Positions 1 to 11,714 are shown, counted from the stretch's first letter. The stretch: 64,000 bases of DNA from Acanthococcus lagerstroemiae (GCA_031841125.1 CM063106.1:310001-374000); one strand, 5' to 3'. Made by a program: numbers and translations. The notes: generated by a model from the letters alone, not told the origin.

Positions 1-215
1 TCTAAAGATAGGAAAAGCTTCAGGACCTGACACTATAGAAAATTAATTCATGAAATTATTCTTGAATGAATTGCTCGCCCCCCTGGAAGTAATATGCAAC
101 AAAATTATAGAAGAGGAAAAAATACCTAACCAATGGAATGAAGCTCAAATAATTCTATTACATAAAAAAAGGGGATAAAAGAAAACTGGAGAATTACAGA
201 CTATGTCGCTGCATT
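1..215 (+). pseudogene. Non-LTR retrotransposon reverse transcriptase fragment
   Basis: The forward frame from base 2 reads through a recognisable piece of a LINE reverse transcriptase: a GKASGPD motif near the start and, about 45 residues on, a W-N-E-A-Q-IILLHKK stretch followed in another frame by a degenerate ENY-like segment. Both are typical of the fingers of RTE/Jockey-type RTs just before the palm. An in-frame TAA follows the first 15 codons and the frame is lost again at the lysine run, so it is dead. It enters the window from the left and breaks off around base 215. It may be the upstream part of the same LINE family as the 7.6-kb remnant, but they do not overlap, so this cannot be tested here. 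Confidence 0.7.
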
Positions 216-754
216 CGAAAATTTAATCATATTTTTGATATCACCCCTGTTGGCATGCTAATTTCCAATTTTGTTCTCTCCGAAGAAGTCAATTTGACTA
301 TGCAAAAAAAAAAAAAATTGGACAAATTATTGGAATAAGGATTTTTTGATCTAGGTTGTAGTTTTCTTTCTCTTACAGATTAAAAAAAATGCAATTTTTT
401 CACTAAAGAATGTGAAGGCATAATTATTTTCTTCATTTTCCCTAGGAAAAAGGCTGGGTTCTTTTCCTGGAAGAGAGGAAGGAAGTCCATTAAATTCGCT
501 AAATTAAAGCGACGATAGGTACTCTCAAGGAAGGAGAGCAAGTTTCTCTTTTTCCAAGAAAAAGAGTGAAAATCAGTTCATATTCTTTTTTTTTTTTTGA
601 CTTGGATATGTCCAAGTCTGACATATGTATAAATTACAGTAGTAGTCATGCTCGTAAAGTTATCTGAATTGTGGTGTGTTCGCGTAATTAAATTTTAAAT
701 ATGATATTTTATTCTGAATATTTTTATCTGCATTTTTCAGTGACCTTAATACTT
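216..754. other. AT-rich spacer, no gene seen
   Basis: No coding frame or element end is visible. Bases around 430-560 (a run of AGGAAAAAGG, GGAAGAGAGGAAGG and similar purine words) resemble the 3' part of the 0.9-kb repeat unit at 3490-3800 and 4390-4590, so this may be a decayed leading copy of that repeat. Confidence 0.4.
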
Positions 755-3700
755 AAGCAGTACCGCCCATATTGGGCAGTACCAAAAAACAGCAGTACAT
801 ACATACAGTGAGATCATCACGCAACATAGGAAAGTCCCATAAAGTGCACGTTGATGTGTACCACTGTGGAAAACGTCATACTGGTGCAAATCAACACGCA
901 ACATTGCGCTAGTTTGGAATCATTTCATTGAAAATATTTGAAGAAAAAAATTCCGATAATTTCCGAAGAGTCTCTTCAAACATCTTTAGGAAAAATGTCC
1001 AATGTTTTCCAAAGAATTTCTTTAAAAATCTTCGGGAGAATTTTCCGATAATTTTTCAAGAATTTCGTGGGAAATATTTGGGGAAACTCTGATGGCTTGA
1101 AGAATTTTATTAAAAATCATTAGAAAGAATGTTCGATGATCTCCGAAGAATTTCATCAAATATCTTCGGGAAAATTTCTAACAATTTTAAAGGAATTTCG
1201 TAGGAAACTTTTAGAAAAAATTTCCGATAATTTCCGAAGAATCTCATGGGAAATATTTGGAAGAATTTCCAATGTTTTCCAAAAAAATTTATCAAAATCC
1301 TTCGAGAAAATTTTTCTATTGTTTATGTAGAATTTCATGGAAATATTCGGGGGAAAACTCCGATGGTTTTTGAAGAATTTTTATTAGACAATCTTCAGGA
1401 AAAATGTTCGATGACCTCCGAAGAATCTCATCGGGAATCTTCGGAAACCATATCCGATGATTTTAAGAAATTTCATCGGAAAGTTTTGGGAAAAAATTCC
1501 GTTAATTTCCAAAGACTTTTATTGGAAATTGAAATTCTTCGGAGATCATCGAACATTTTCCCTAAAGATTGTTTCATAAAAATTCTTCAAAAACCATCGG
1601 AGTTTTCCCCCGAATATTTCCATAAAATTCTATATAAACAATAGAAAAATTTTCTCGAAGGATTTTGATAAATTTTTTTGGAAAACATTGGAAATTCTTC
1701 CAAATATTTCCCATGAGATTCTTCGGAAATTATATCGGAAATTTTTTCGAAGGATTTTTTAATGAAATTTTTCCAAAGATTTCTTCTGAGATTTTACCTG
1801 AAATTTGTTGATAAGTACCTTTAAAAACAGTCATAGTTTTTTCCCAATTCCTATTATTCTTCAAAAATTAGCGAAAGATTTTCTCGAAAAATCTTCATGA
1901 AATTCTTTGGGAAAGATTGGAAATTTTTTCTAAAGATTTCCGTTGAGATTCTTCGGAAATTATCGGCATTTTTTTTCAAACATTTTCGATGAAATTATGC
2001 GTAACCTATATCATTGTTTCATATTGGTGTGAACGACCCCGCGACATGTAGCCGATCTTGAATACACAACACACTAAGCCACAAGATTGACAGATGAGGG
2101 CTGAACGTGTTGCGTGTTGATTTGCACCAGTACGACGTTTTCCACCATGGTACACATCAACGTGCGCTTTATGGGACTTTCCTATGTTGCGTGATGATCT
2201 GTTCCACACTGTATACGTTTAAAATTTATTTATTATTAAAAAAAAAAAAAAAAAAAAAAAAAACTTAAAAATATTAACGAACGTGAAAGTAGAAAAATAC
2301 GATACTGAGTAATCAAAGTCGAAACTGAACTTGAGTAGTTAAAAGAATAACAAACCACTTTTTTTTTTACTCTCTTGTTTCTTTCATTTTTTTTTTTAAT
2401 GAGGGGCGATATTTTTTTTTCTCGTACATAATTATTATTTTGAATCTTCGAGTCAAAAATATCCCATATTATGTACTTGTAATATGGAAAGGGAAGTGCT
2501 GAAACAAAGAAAATTTACGATATAAACCGTCAATTTTCTAGTTTCGACAGGTCAAAAGAAAAGCTTAGAATAAACACTGACTTGAAACATTAAACACCAT
2601 AATCCAAATTTCTCACTCAACAAAGACAAAATTTTGTAAACTAAACAAATGATCGTAGTTAGTAAATCTTCTCATTCAAAAAATGAAAATGTTCTTTTTT
2701 TTGTCTTCGTGGAATACCTCGCCCATTGGCCGTTCGGATGCGAGGGAAAAATGCATCCGGGGCACTGATTTGAATCGGATTAAATATCTGATCGATTATC
2801 CGAATACAGCGATCCAAAACTGAGTTTGGACCAAAATCTGATTGAATTTTTGTAACCGGTGACCCAAAAAATTCCTATTCCAATAACTTATTCTGTTATT
2901 TCAGTAAAGTCAAAGTGGCCCATTTGATATGGGATTAAATTTGTATTTTCAGGCCCAAATTAGGATCGAATCAAAAATCTGATACGATATTTGAAATCAG
3001 CAACCCATAAAACCTTGCTTCGATACTTCGTTTGAGTTTGTATTTATTTTAATGGGCAGTACCAAAAATTTACGTTCAAGACTTTTTCATTAAAAAAAAA
3101 AAAAAAAAAAAAAAAATAGTTAGAAATATTAACACAAATGAAAGTAAAAAAAAATTGAAATTAGGTAATAAAATCAAATTTGAACGTAAAGACTTGAAAT
3201 GATGGCGAACGATTTTTTTTTTAAGGGAAAGGCAAAATTTTTTCTGTCGTGAACAATTGTTTCACGAATAATTATTTTAAACATTTTCGAGTTAAAACCA
3301 TTACACACTGGAAATTGAATAATTTTTTTTTCTAGGCGAGGGAGATGGTAGAAATAAAGAAAAATTGTGATAAAATCAGCAGTTTAAGAAAATCTTAGAA
3401 TAGACGCTGACTTAAAAAATTATAATTCAAATTTTTCACTCGATTAGTAAAATTTTGTAAACTAAACAAATTATCAAAGTTGGAAAATGAACTAGACACT
3501 CCTTCCTTTTCTAGAAGCAAATAGAGCCCTTCTTACCTCAGCATGTTCTCTGCAGGAGGAGGAACAAATCGGCCCTTTCTTCTCCTCGATGTAAGGAAGA
3601 GAAAAAATTTTATTTTTGGTTAAGAGAGGAAAAAATTGTCCCTTTGGCTTTCTTGTTATTCAAAAAGTAGAACAAGTTATTTTCCATACTTCAAAAAGAG

Positions 3701-4700
3701 GAATGAAATTCTTGTCCATCCAATGAGGCAAAGGCCGTTTCATTTTCCTCTTCAAAGAAAGAAACAGTACTTCTTATCTGCGACAGTTTTGTTCTTTTTC
3801 TTCGAATAAAGTTGCAAGTTTCCACCTCGTTTTTTAATTCTGATTATTTATCTCATCGAAATCTGTACGAGCCTCAAAATCTAAATAACACACGTCAAAT
3901 GAGCCAAACTGACTCAGCATGAAACAACGCCTATTCTAAAGGGCTGTACCGCCCATATTGGACAGTACCAAAAATTTTTTGGGCAGTTCCAAAAAACAAC
4001 AGTAAACACATAGGTTCAAAAATTTATTTATTTATTTAAAAAAAAAGTGAAAAAATATTAATGAAAACGAAAGTAGAGAAATTTGAAATTAGGTAAATAA
4101 ATTTAAACTTTCTTTTTCTGTCATGGATGGTCATTTGTACTATTTTCGAGTCAAAAATATCACACACTTGAAATTGGATTTTTTTTTAAAGGGTGGAAGG
4201 GTGTAGAAACAAAAAAAACTTGTGATATGATAAAACTGCCAATTCTCTGATTTTGGCTGTGCCAAAAAACTTGAAATGGGTGCTAGCTTGAAATACTGGA
4301 CACACCATAATCCAGATTTCTCACCCTTCACAAGCAAAATTTTGTGAATTAAAAAAGAATGAGCAAAGTTAAAAACTTAAGATTTGTTCTTTCCTAGAAG
4401 CAAATAGAACCCTCCTCAGTCAATCATTCCGTGAGCTTTGGTATCACGTCTTTTCAGGAGGAAAAAGAACTCAGCCCTTCCCTCTCTTCAATGTCATGAA
4501 TGTGAAAAAAAAAGGGAACATTTTATTTTTGGTCGAGAGGGAAAAAATCGTCCCTTCTGCTTCTTGAAAGAACATCGTTTTTGGTTTATCTGTTCCGAAA
4601 AATATATGCTATCAATTTTAAATGAAATTACTTTACCGTTTTTTTATTCCCTTTCCTTATGCAATGTCATTTCAGTTGGAGAATTCGTAAGAAATTAGGA
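755..4700 (+). repeat. Tandem repeat of about 0.9 kb, three degenerate units
   Basis: Three units begin with a word like GCCCATATTGGGCAGTACC (about 760, 3050, 3945), continue through a poly-A stretch and a segment like ATATTAACGAACGTGAAAGT (2260, 3125, 4055), then a segment containing CAAAATTTTGTAAACTAAAC (2630, 3450, 4335), and end in a purine-rich region with AGAAGCAAATAGA (3515, 4397). The last two starts are about 900 bp apart. The first unit is interrupted by the foldback element 806-2211; removing it gives a unit of similar length. No conserved reading frame runs through the units. Identity is low, so it is old. Confidence 0.6.
806..2211. mobile_element. Foldback (long inverted repeat) element, Tc1/mariner-like ends
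   Basis: The element starts CAGTG and ends CACTG and is bounded on both sides by TA, the usual Tc1/mariner target duplication. The outer ~100 bp of each side match as inverted copies (for example ATCACGCAACATAGGAAAGT on the left and its complement near 2170-2200). The match continues almost to the centre: 1245-1430 pairs with 1535-1740, leaving a loop of about 100 bp near 1435-1535. Each arm is built of a short degenerate repeat around TTTCCGAAGAATCTC. No transposase is encoded; the short frames on both strands here are two readings of the palindrome. It is a non-autonomous element inserted into the first unit of the 0.9-kb tandem repeat. Confidence 0.75.
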
Positions 4701-4800
4701 ATTTAGGGATGTACTTACAGAATTTTCTCTTTTCTGTCCAAAACGAATTTATTTTGCCACAGAGCCCATTCCTTGATTGCCTAGAATTATCAATTTATAA

Positions 4801-5275
4801 ATGTGGTCAGCTATTGGAACACGCCCGATCGGTCGTCAGCGACAGTTATTTCGACACTATCGATCTTGCTCATTTCGACTGAAATATCGGCAGTTCGGCA
4901 GAAATTACAACCAATCAGAAGTCAGCATTTTGTATCAGAAACGCCCCGTCTGTCGACAGAAGTTCGGAATTTCGATACTTTCTCGACAATTTTTCGACAG
5001 TTCGACAATTTTCGATTCGATATTTCGATTGTCTGTTCGACAGCATTTCGACATTTCGGCTATTCCTTCGATACTATTTCGGCGTTTTTTTCGACATCAG
5101 TTCGACATTTCAACATTTCGGCTATTCCTTCGATACTATTTCGACGTCTTTTTTTCGACATTCCGACGCGCGTTCGACAATATTTCGATAGTTTGGCCAT
5201 TCCTTCGATAGTATTTCGGCGTTTTTTCGACAGGGCGTTCAACACTATTTCGACATTTTTTCACCCTAGAAATTA
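4801..5275. repeat. TTCGACA-rich low-complexity module
   Basis: The word TTCGACA or TTTCGACA recurs every 10-30 bp across this stretch, with longer sub-repeats such as GGCTATTCCTTCGATACTAT at about 5056 and 5119. The left end carries CGCCCGATC followed by CAGCGACAG, and a CCAATCAGAAG word lies 90 bp in. The complement of 11715-11945 shows the same order (CGCCCGATC, CTGACA, TCTAATTGGC), so the two look like relatives in opposite orientation. The open frames on both strands result from the repeat avoiding stops and are not taken as genes. Confidence 0.5.
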
Positions 5276-5308
5276 ATCCCTCCTCCCTTTTCGTCCAGGG
5301 ATCCTTTC

Positions 5309-5476
5309 ATAGGCGCAGCCTGGGGGGGGCGTATCGGGCTATAGCCCCTCCCTTAAAAGACCTGAGCAAGGAATTTTAAGCCAAAAATTACAAGCTGAGT
5401 ATTTCATTTTTCATTTACCCACCCCAATCTCCCAATTTTTACTGGCGCAGCTCCTCTCATTTCTGGTTGCACCTAT
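5309..5476. mobile_element. 168-bp GC-rich MITE with flanking 10-bp direct repeat
   Basis: The ends are ATAGGCGCAGCC and, inverted, ATAGGTGCAACC. The ten bases before it (GGATCCTTTC) are repeated exactly right after it, which is a convincing target duplication although hAT elements usually give 8 bp and Mutator-like ones 9-11. A G-run follows the left end (CCTGGGGGGGGC). No coding capacity. Confidence 0.6.
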
Positions 5477-5486
5477 GGATCCTTTC

Positions 5487-6150
5487 CATTTTATGTGGCA
5501 TCTTTGAGCGCGTTCTCTCTCATTTTTACTATTAATAGATATGTGTCCTTCACTTCTGTGGACCTGAAGCATTTCTTTTCAGAATAGGTATAAATGTTTC
5601 GTGTCAGACAGACGGATTGATTAAAGTCATTCAAATACTGGAAAGAATAGAAAATTCAGAATTTCACCTATATATATTTTTGAGAAAATTGAAAACAATT
5701 TTTTATAAATTATTATACATGCGAAGCGTGATACACTGCGTACTGTGGAAGTATTCCGCCGTCCATATACCGAGAGTAATCACCGTTGGAGCCACACCTA
5801 GAAGAAAGTGTAAGATTTCAATGTTAAAAGTTACTGAAATATTAAGTATTCAGACCACGAGTTATGGTCTATATCCTAAAATATATTCAAAATAGATAAA
5901 TAATATACAATCAAATTTTGCGACCTCTGAAAGGATTTACAGAGAAAACAATAACGTTCGATTAATAGAAAATTGCGTGAGCATCATCATCGATTTTATG
6001 GTATGAGAAAGAGGAAAAAACAAAAATGTCGAGGGCTGGTCTCGTGAAAAAAAATAAAATAAAGGTACCCATTCATGTCCTCATACCTGTATTGTGTTTC
6101 GAACAAACTTTTTTTTGCAAAAATCTAATTTTCTTCAAATAGGTTTCATA
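5487..6150. other. No recognisable gene
   Basis: AT-rich DNA. A 92-codon open frame on the plus strand near 5617-5895 matches no family I recognise and lacks any supporting signal. Nothing else is seen. Confidence 0.4.
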
Positions 6151-6229
6151 CAGGGGCGGAAATAGAGCGATTTTTTTTTTTTGGGGGGGGGGCTGAAACC
6201 CCAGTGCCTAAAATCTTCTATACACATAA

Positions 6230-7060
6230 ACACGAATGTCTGTCTGTCTGTCTGTGTATGTCCTTCATATTTCCATGGAAATTTCTATAAACAACACAGC
6301 TGCAGACTTTACTACACTGTTCATCTGATCGCTATGAAACTTTGGGAAGTTGTTCAATGCACTCCCGCGAAGGTTTGGGGGCAGTAGTGAGAGGTGTGCT
6401 CCCCCGACACGCTCCTGTTACTATGACGTCATCTGAGTATATCTGAGCGAAAACCGTGCCTCTCAGTGGTGGTTGACATTTCCATGGAAACTTCTTTCAA
6501 CAACACAGCTGCAAACTGCACGTGTCTCCTTCAGTGACATATATTGTAACATTTTGAATGCTTTCGTATCCTATTAAAAAAAAATCCATGGAAATTTCTG
6601 TCAACAACACGGCTGCAGACTATAGTCATGCAGGGCGCAGCAAAAATCAAGATCAATGAGCACATGGCTGAAAGAAAAATAAATTTCCATGGAAATGTCA
6701 GCCACTGAACTAAATTGTCACCATAAAGAGCTAAATCATACGGACTGGCCTCGTGTCGGGGGAATGGTACGGTTTTCGCTCAAGTACACCCATGGCTGGA
6801 ATAAAATGAAAATATCAACCACTGAACTGAATTGTCTCCATGAACCAGCTAAATAACTGTGAGCTGAACTGAGCTCTTAGAAATTAGAAGAGAAAAGAAG
6901 AAGAACTGTAGTCGCGCAGGGCGCAACAATGATCAAGATCAATGAGCACATGGCTGGAGTTACGGTTTCCGCTCAAGTATACCCATGGCTGGAGGACAAA
7001 TAAATTTCCATGGAAATGTCCACCACTGAATTCGTCTCGGAGAGCGTGTCAAGGGGACCT
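6230..7060 (+). repeat. Degenerate repeat built on CATTTCCATGGAAAT
   Basis: CATTTCCATGGAAAT or close variants occur near 6267, 6477, 6582, 6684 and 7008, often followed by a word like CAACACAGCTGCAGAC (6293, 6503, 6609). A second pair, GCGCAGCAAAAATCAAGATC and a near copy, occurs at 6640 and 6918, and CTCAAGTAYACCCATGGCTGGA at 6779 and 6972. The core is a near palindrome. The arrangement suggests partly duplicated, diverged units of about 200-300 bp. A (TGTC)n run sits at 6237-6252. Confidence 0.5.
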
Positions 7061-7229
7061 CACGACTGTCGTTGTTGTGGTTATTTTTGCCTATTCACGG
7101 AAATGGTAAGAGCGTACACCTCATCACGACTGTTGCTATTGTGAAGGCTCATAACGTATGTAGGTATATGGAACGGCATCTTTTAGTTTTTCAGTTTTCA
7201 ACCTTACAAAGTGAACAGTGTTACTTACA

Positions 7230-7382
7230 ATGCCACGAGCCATGAGATATAATCGTTCACAACGAAACCGTTATGCAATTAGACATCGCAACATTGCGAA
7301 TCAATCCAACCCATTTTCAAAATTTTGGGACATAGGCGCAAATAGGAGGAGGCTGGGGGGGGGCTTAGCCCCAAACTTCTAA
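7230..7382 (+). other. Short basic open frame, unassigned
   Basis: A 50-codon frame starts MPRAMRYNRSQRNRY and is strongly basic in its first 25 residues. Its last third runs into the GC-rich nested element that begins near 7331, so the original C-terminus is lost. The N-terminus looks like the basic start of a transposon-encoded protein, possibly of a Helitron, but there is too little for a call. Not supported by any other signal. Confidence 0.2.
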
Positions 7383-7490
7383 ATAGCCCCCAAACTCTGA
7401 AAAATTACTAAAAGAAATGATGCGGGGAGGTAGTGTTGCTTCATAATAAGGGGGCTTACGCCCCTCCCCCCAGTTCTGGGCCCTATTTGC
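7331..7490. mobile_element. Small GC-rich inverted-repeat element
   Basis: AGGCGCAAATAGG on the left and the complement of AAACGCAAATAGGG on the right bound about 160 bp with G-runs next to the left end and C-runs next to the right end. It resembles the 5309-5476 MITE in design. No clear target duplication. Confidence 0.35.
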
Positions 7491-7566
7491 GTTTCTGGTT
7501 GGGACTTACGTTGTTTCTGAACTATGTGATTCAATTGCAGATGGGAGACTTCAAAAGGGGTCAGAT

Positions 7567-8935
7567 ACATGTATGGCATTTCGTTGATACTGAAAAAGCT
7601 TTTGACAATGTTACATGGGATAAAATGTTCGATATTCTAAAAAGGATAGGAATAAAGAAGAAAGTCAAGTTATCTTAAACTTATATAACATACCGAAAAC
7701 TACATTAAGAATAGAAGGAGAGAAAGGGGAGGAAAATATGACAAAAGGTGTAAGGCAGGGATGCTCGTTATCTCCAGTATTATTTGATTTGTACATACAG
7801 TGGGATATAAAAGAAATAAAAATTTGAAGCAGGTGTAACCATACGTGGAGAGCGAGTAAAGATGTTCAGGTTTACAGATGATATTGTCTTATTAACTGAA
7901 AGAAGTGCTGATTTGGAAAATATTTTAAATAGAATGGAGGAGATTTTGAGTTAGAATATTTTATGAAAAATTTAAAAAAATAAAACTAAAGTAATGGTAT
8001 ATAATTGATGTGAATATGATAGCTTAAAATAGAAATAGTTCAGGGAAAAATTGAGGAAGTAAGCGAATTTTGCTATATCAGGAGTAAAATAACGAAAGGT
8101 GGAAAGTATAAAAGGGATATTTGTGTTTATCGGAAAAGTAATTTATACGAATCAAAAACAAATCTGTAAACCAAAAAATGATTTTTGAAAACCTATTTTT
8201 GGGGTGTAGTGTTGTATGGATGTGAAATTTGGACCACAGGAAAACGAGGGAAGAGAAGGATCGAAGCTTTTGAAATGTGATCCTATAGGCGGATACTTAA
8301 TATCAAATGGACGCATAAGGTAGAAATACTTAACAGACTAGCAGGTAAAATAGATATTTGGAACAGTCCAGATACCACCATTTAAAAAAATCATCATTAC
8401 GCTGAACGAGAAAGAAAGAAGGGATGAAGAGAATTAATATCACAGAAACATTTTAAAATTTAGAACAAAAACTTAGTTAACTAATTTGAAACTCTTAGAT
8501 TGGGAATGGGATTTATATGTAATGGCCTCAGTACACTCTCGCTAAATAGACAACGAGACGAGACACCTATTGAAATAAAACATAAAACTCATGTACACTT
8601 TCTCTTCCCTTGCAAAATAATTTCGGCCTCGGCCCTTCAAAAGGTTCATAGAGCCCCACCCATACATAAACTCTGCCTACGGGGCTGATTTGGAATTGTT
8701 TGAAGATGCGGAATCATGATAAACTAATAGGGCATAACTTGAGGCACCCAGGCATAATATCACTCCTGCTAGAAGGAAGGGTGGAAGGAGAGGATTGAAT
8801 AGGCCAGCAAAGATTACAGTATGTTCAACAGATAATCGAGGATATCAAATGTAATAAGAGTTATTTGGAAATGAAAGAACTTGCACAAGTTAGAGAGAAA
8901 TGGGGAGTTGCATCAGACTGGTCGTAAGACTGGTA
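7567..8935 (+). pseudogene. LINE reverse transcriptase remnant (non-LTR)
   Basis: The palm of a non-LTR RT is readable in pieces. A DTEKAFDNVTW box (motif A) lies near 7590, GVRQGCSLSP (motif B region) near 7752, and FTDDIVLL (motif C, with both catalytic aspartates) near 7873. A degenerate thumb segment (RRILNIKWTHKV) sits near 8290, and the C-terminal tail (HNLRHPGIISLLLEGR, then GQQRLQYVQQI) near 8730-8900. Several frame changes and stops separate these, and ~230 bp of unrelated DNA (about 8465-8700) interrupts thumb and tail. Endonuclease and fingers are absent; the 5' boundary is abrupt. It is a 5'-truncated dead copy whose twin lies at 52663-53830. Confidence 0.75.
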
Positions 8936-9531
8936 ACCTTCTTATCATCATCATTATATCATACTAAACATGTTCTGGTTTTCTTCTGAATTTGTAGAAA
9001 GATCTATAGTCATTATTACGTGGAATGTAAGGAGCAAACTGTGGATTTACGTAGGTATTTTCTTGTGACTAATGCATTGGAAAAAAAGGTTCTCAAACAG
9101 CTTTGAACTTTGTAGTTTACCTGCTTTGGTCACTCACACACATCTACCTTGGTCTTTTTCGTTATCAGTGGGATCACGATTAGTCTCCTCTACACGCTTT
9201 ATCCCTTGAAATTGGAGGGCGATAATACTGAACTCACTTAAACTAACTTACTTCAGCCAACTCACTTAAGCCCACGGTCAAGGGTAATAAAAATCCAAAA
9301 AAATCGAAGCCCCCCCCCCAAAAAAAAAAATAAATTTTAAAAAAACTACAAAAAGTAGTTTTTTTTACTGTAATACTTCCTTTGTAAGAAGAAGAAGAAG
9401 AAGAAGAAAAAAAAAACATGAAATCATAAACGATAATAGCGATACTCGTATAGTTTTACATTTTTCACTTAGGGGGGACAATTTCAAAACTGGGGGGGGG
9501 GCTTATCCCCCCTCCTATATTTCCGCCCCTG

Positions 9532-10654
9532 TTTCATGCCGAAAATTGAAATTGAACAAAAGACTGAAAATCCAAGAAGGTGATGCGTTGTTTTCAATTA
9601 TAGAAAAATTTTCCCTTCATTCTCGACAAAAAATTTGACTTCGGTTTCCAAGCGTCGGATTACCCACGAATATGCTATGAAATGTCAATTCCTCTATGTA
9701 CATATAATTTTCAAGTTTCAAGAAATTTAGTGAGTCGTGCCCAATTCAAACAAAAATTGCAGTCCTGATCATTATGACAGAATTTTCCAATTCTAAGTCC
9801 TTTGTTCTCTCTCTCAAGGTATAATTTGCTAATTTTTAAATTTTTAAATTGCTATGATTGAAAATGAATGACATTAAATGACTTCATGATCTTTTTTCAA
9901 AATAAATGACTTTCAATGTCTTAAATGACAGTTAGAACCCTGTTTATACCTATATGAATGGGGAATTTCAGGCGTCAGAAAAATGATGTATGAAAGGATT
10001 TCATCGCTAAAATTATTAATGAGATAATACGACTCGAGCATACACTCTATCATATGTATCAATTAAAAGATTGCATCGTCGATGTTAAATTCATAATGGT
10101 AGACGTACAATGACAAGGAATTCCATTCCATTCCCAATTCCCATTCAAGCTGCTGCTAGTCATCGCGCGGGGTTACAGACAATAAGGTTTTGCCCCACTC
10201 AAGAAAAACAGAATTTTCTGTGTTGTACAGCACCAGATTTACCTACAGGCACTACAACAAGCATCAGCTCGGAGCGGCCGATTTTGAGAGGCAGGCGAAT
10301 TTTGAGCATTTTTGTTTTCAGCACATTTTGGCGGGCCATCAGCCTGACACGGTGCTGTAAATAAAAAGCTACTGAACAGATACAAAAAAAATTTCCAGCT
10401 AGGTGCCTGGGGGCCCAAGTGCTTGTATGCGACTTTAATCTTAATCCGGGGCTGGTATTGTACGATGTGTTGCTTCATGATTTCCACAATAATGCTACTG
10501 AAGAAATTAATAGAATCCCAATCCGATCTCTACTTAGTCTACCTAATTAAAATAATCGAACAGGAATAGGTATAGGAAATGATAACTAATTGACAATTCG
10601 TGATGACGGGAACACTGTGTACATTCTTGAACAAAAGTTGCAAATATACAAGTA
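9532..10654. other. Non-coding stretch, repeated at 54432-55531
   Basis: AT-rich sequence with no recognised gene. It is part of the duplicated block. Short frames on both strands around 10110-10490 are not conserved between the two copies: indels shift them and one copy lacks 30 bp. This argues against coding. (CATTC)n is 2-4 repeats long and differs between copies at 10122 and 54989. Confidence 0.5.
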
Positions 10655-11146
10655 CAGGGTGTCCCAAGAGAATGAGCATAGCCAAGAGGGGAGGGGCGAC
10701 CTGAAATTGAATGTAAAAATATGCAAGAATGAGCAATTTTTCGCCTTTAAAAACACGTTTTTTCGAAAAAATGTTGCTCGAGCGGCAATTTTACCTTCAT
10801 TTTTATAAAATAGTCCCCTAATAAATATTATATCGGCAATTTTTTAAAAATACCACAATTTTCGACTTTTTTCCCCTTGAAAGTCTTACTCCCCCCTCAC
10901 CTTGAGAAAATCCTGACTACAACACTGCCCAAAACTCAGGTTCCAATTTTGCTCAGTACACTACACATACTGCCTGATTCTCGCCCGTCTTCATGCGTCT
11001 CCAGACCAGACTCTCAATGTGACCACGGCAGACACACGAAACATTTTTGTGTACCTTCTTGCCGTTCTGCAAGCCGTTCGGTTCGCGGGTTTAGTTGCTG
11101 AAATCGAAATGATCAGATAGTGGGACCAGACTTCTAGGACACCCTG
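10655..11146. mobile_element. 492-bp MITE with CAGGGTGTCC ends and TA duplication
   Basis: Starts CAGGGTGTCC and ends with its complement GGACACCCTG, with TA on each side. This combination is typical of mariner-like MITEs. No transposase frame is present. The same element with the same flanks sits at 55532-56032, so it was in place before the block duplicated. Confidence 0.7.
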
Positions 11147-11148
11147 TA

Positions 11149-11714
11149 CACCCCTCTCACTCTGAAACAGTCTACTGTTTCCAAGATGTACCCAATTGAT
11201 ATATGTACTTTGATCGACGTATCATCTTATAATTCGCATACAAATTATATCCTCCTTCGATATGGAGAAGAACTTCGAGTTCAAGGAATAAGTGAATACA
11301 GCTTCAAGCTTTGACTGGGAAATTCCTGGTTCTACAATGTAAAATCTGTCCCCCTCCCCAATTAGGGCGCTAGAAATGCACAGATGCGATATTAGGTACA
11401 TACATTTTAATAAAAAAACATAGGGTCTGAGGGGTCAAGCAAAAATTACTTACCGATAGATAACAGTGCATGCAAATCCGCTTCACGAATATTAAATCAC
11501 TGAACCACTCAGCGACGTATGAAATTTGTAACTGAAACCACTTTCTTCGCGACTTGGCAATTCCGTACGTCCAGACTCCGGAGTCGAGATAACACACTCG
11601 TACCTATTACCGAACAGGATCGTGGGAATATTCGTAAACGTGTAAAGGCGCCGACGCGACGACAACCTTCAAAGCTCAATTCTTTTGCACATAGTATGGG
11701 ACTGACGAATATTC
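11149..11714. other. Non-coding stretch, repeated at 56035-56705
   Basis: No gene recognised. The opposite-strand open frames near 11370-11597 and 56258-56662 differ in frame and length between the copies, so they are not taken as genes. Confidence 0.4.

Larger units (their letters stand above)
6151..9531. mobile_element. Possible hAT-like composite bounded by CAGGGGCGGAAATA ends
   Basis: The left end reads CAGGGGCGGAAATAG and the right end is the complement of CAGGGGCGGAAATATAG. CAGNG-type ends are typical of hAT transposons. TTTCAT lies next to both ends, offset by one base on the left, so it may be a worn 8-bp duplication. Immediately inside each end is a long G- or C-run. The 3.4-kb interior holds no transposase; it contains a repeat built on CATTTCCATGGAAAT, a small nested GC-rich element and a LINE corpse. 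It may be one old element loaded with later insertions, or two end fragments that happen to face each other. Confidence 0.4.

Noticed and set aside
1110..1644. Overlapping 60-132-codon frames on both strands
   Set aside because: They are two readings of the arms of the foldback element. The F/I/K/S-rich peptides follow the TTTCCGAAGAATCTC repeat and have no independent support.
4801..5276. 136- and 157-codon overlapping frames
   Set aside because: Produced by the TTCGACA repeat, which lacks stops in several frames; no family resemblance and no match in the related modules.
10110..10490. Opposed 82-84-codon frames
   Set aside because: The duplicate at 55000-55350 carries indels that change both frames, so selection for coding is not visible.
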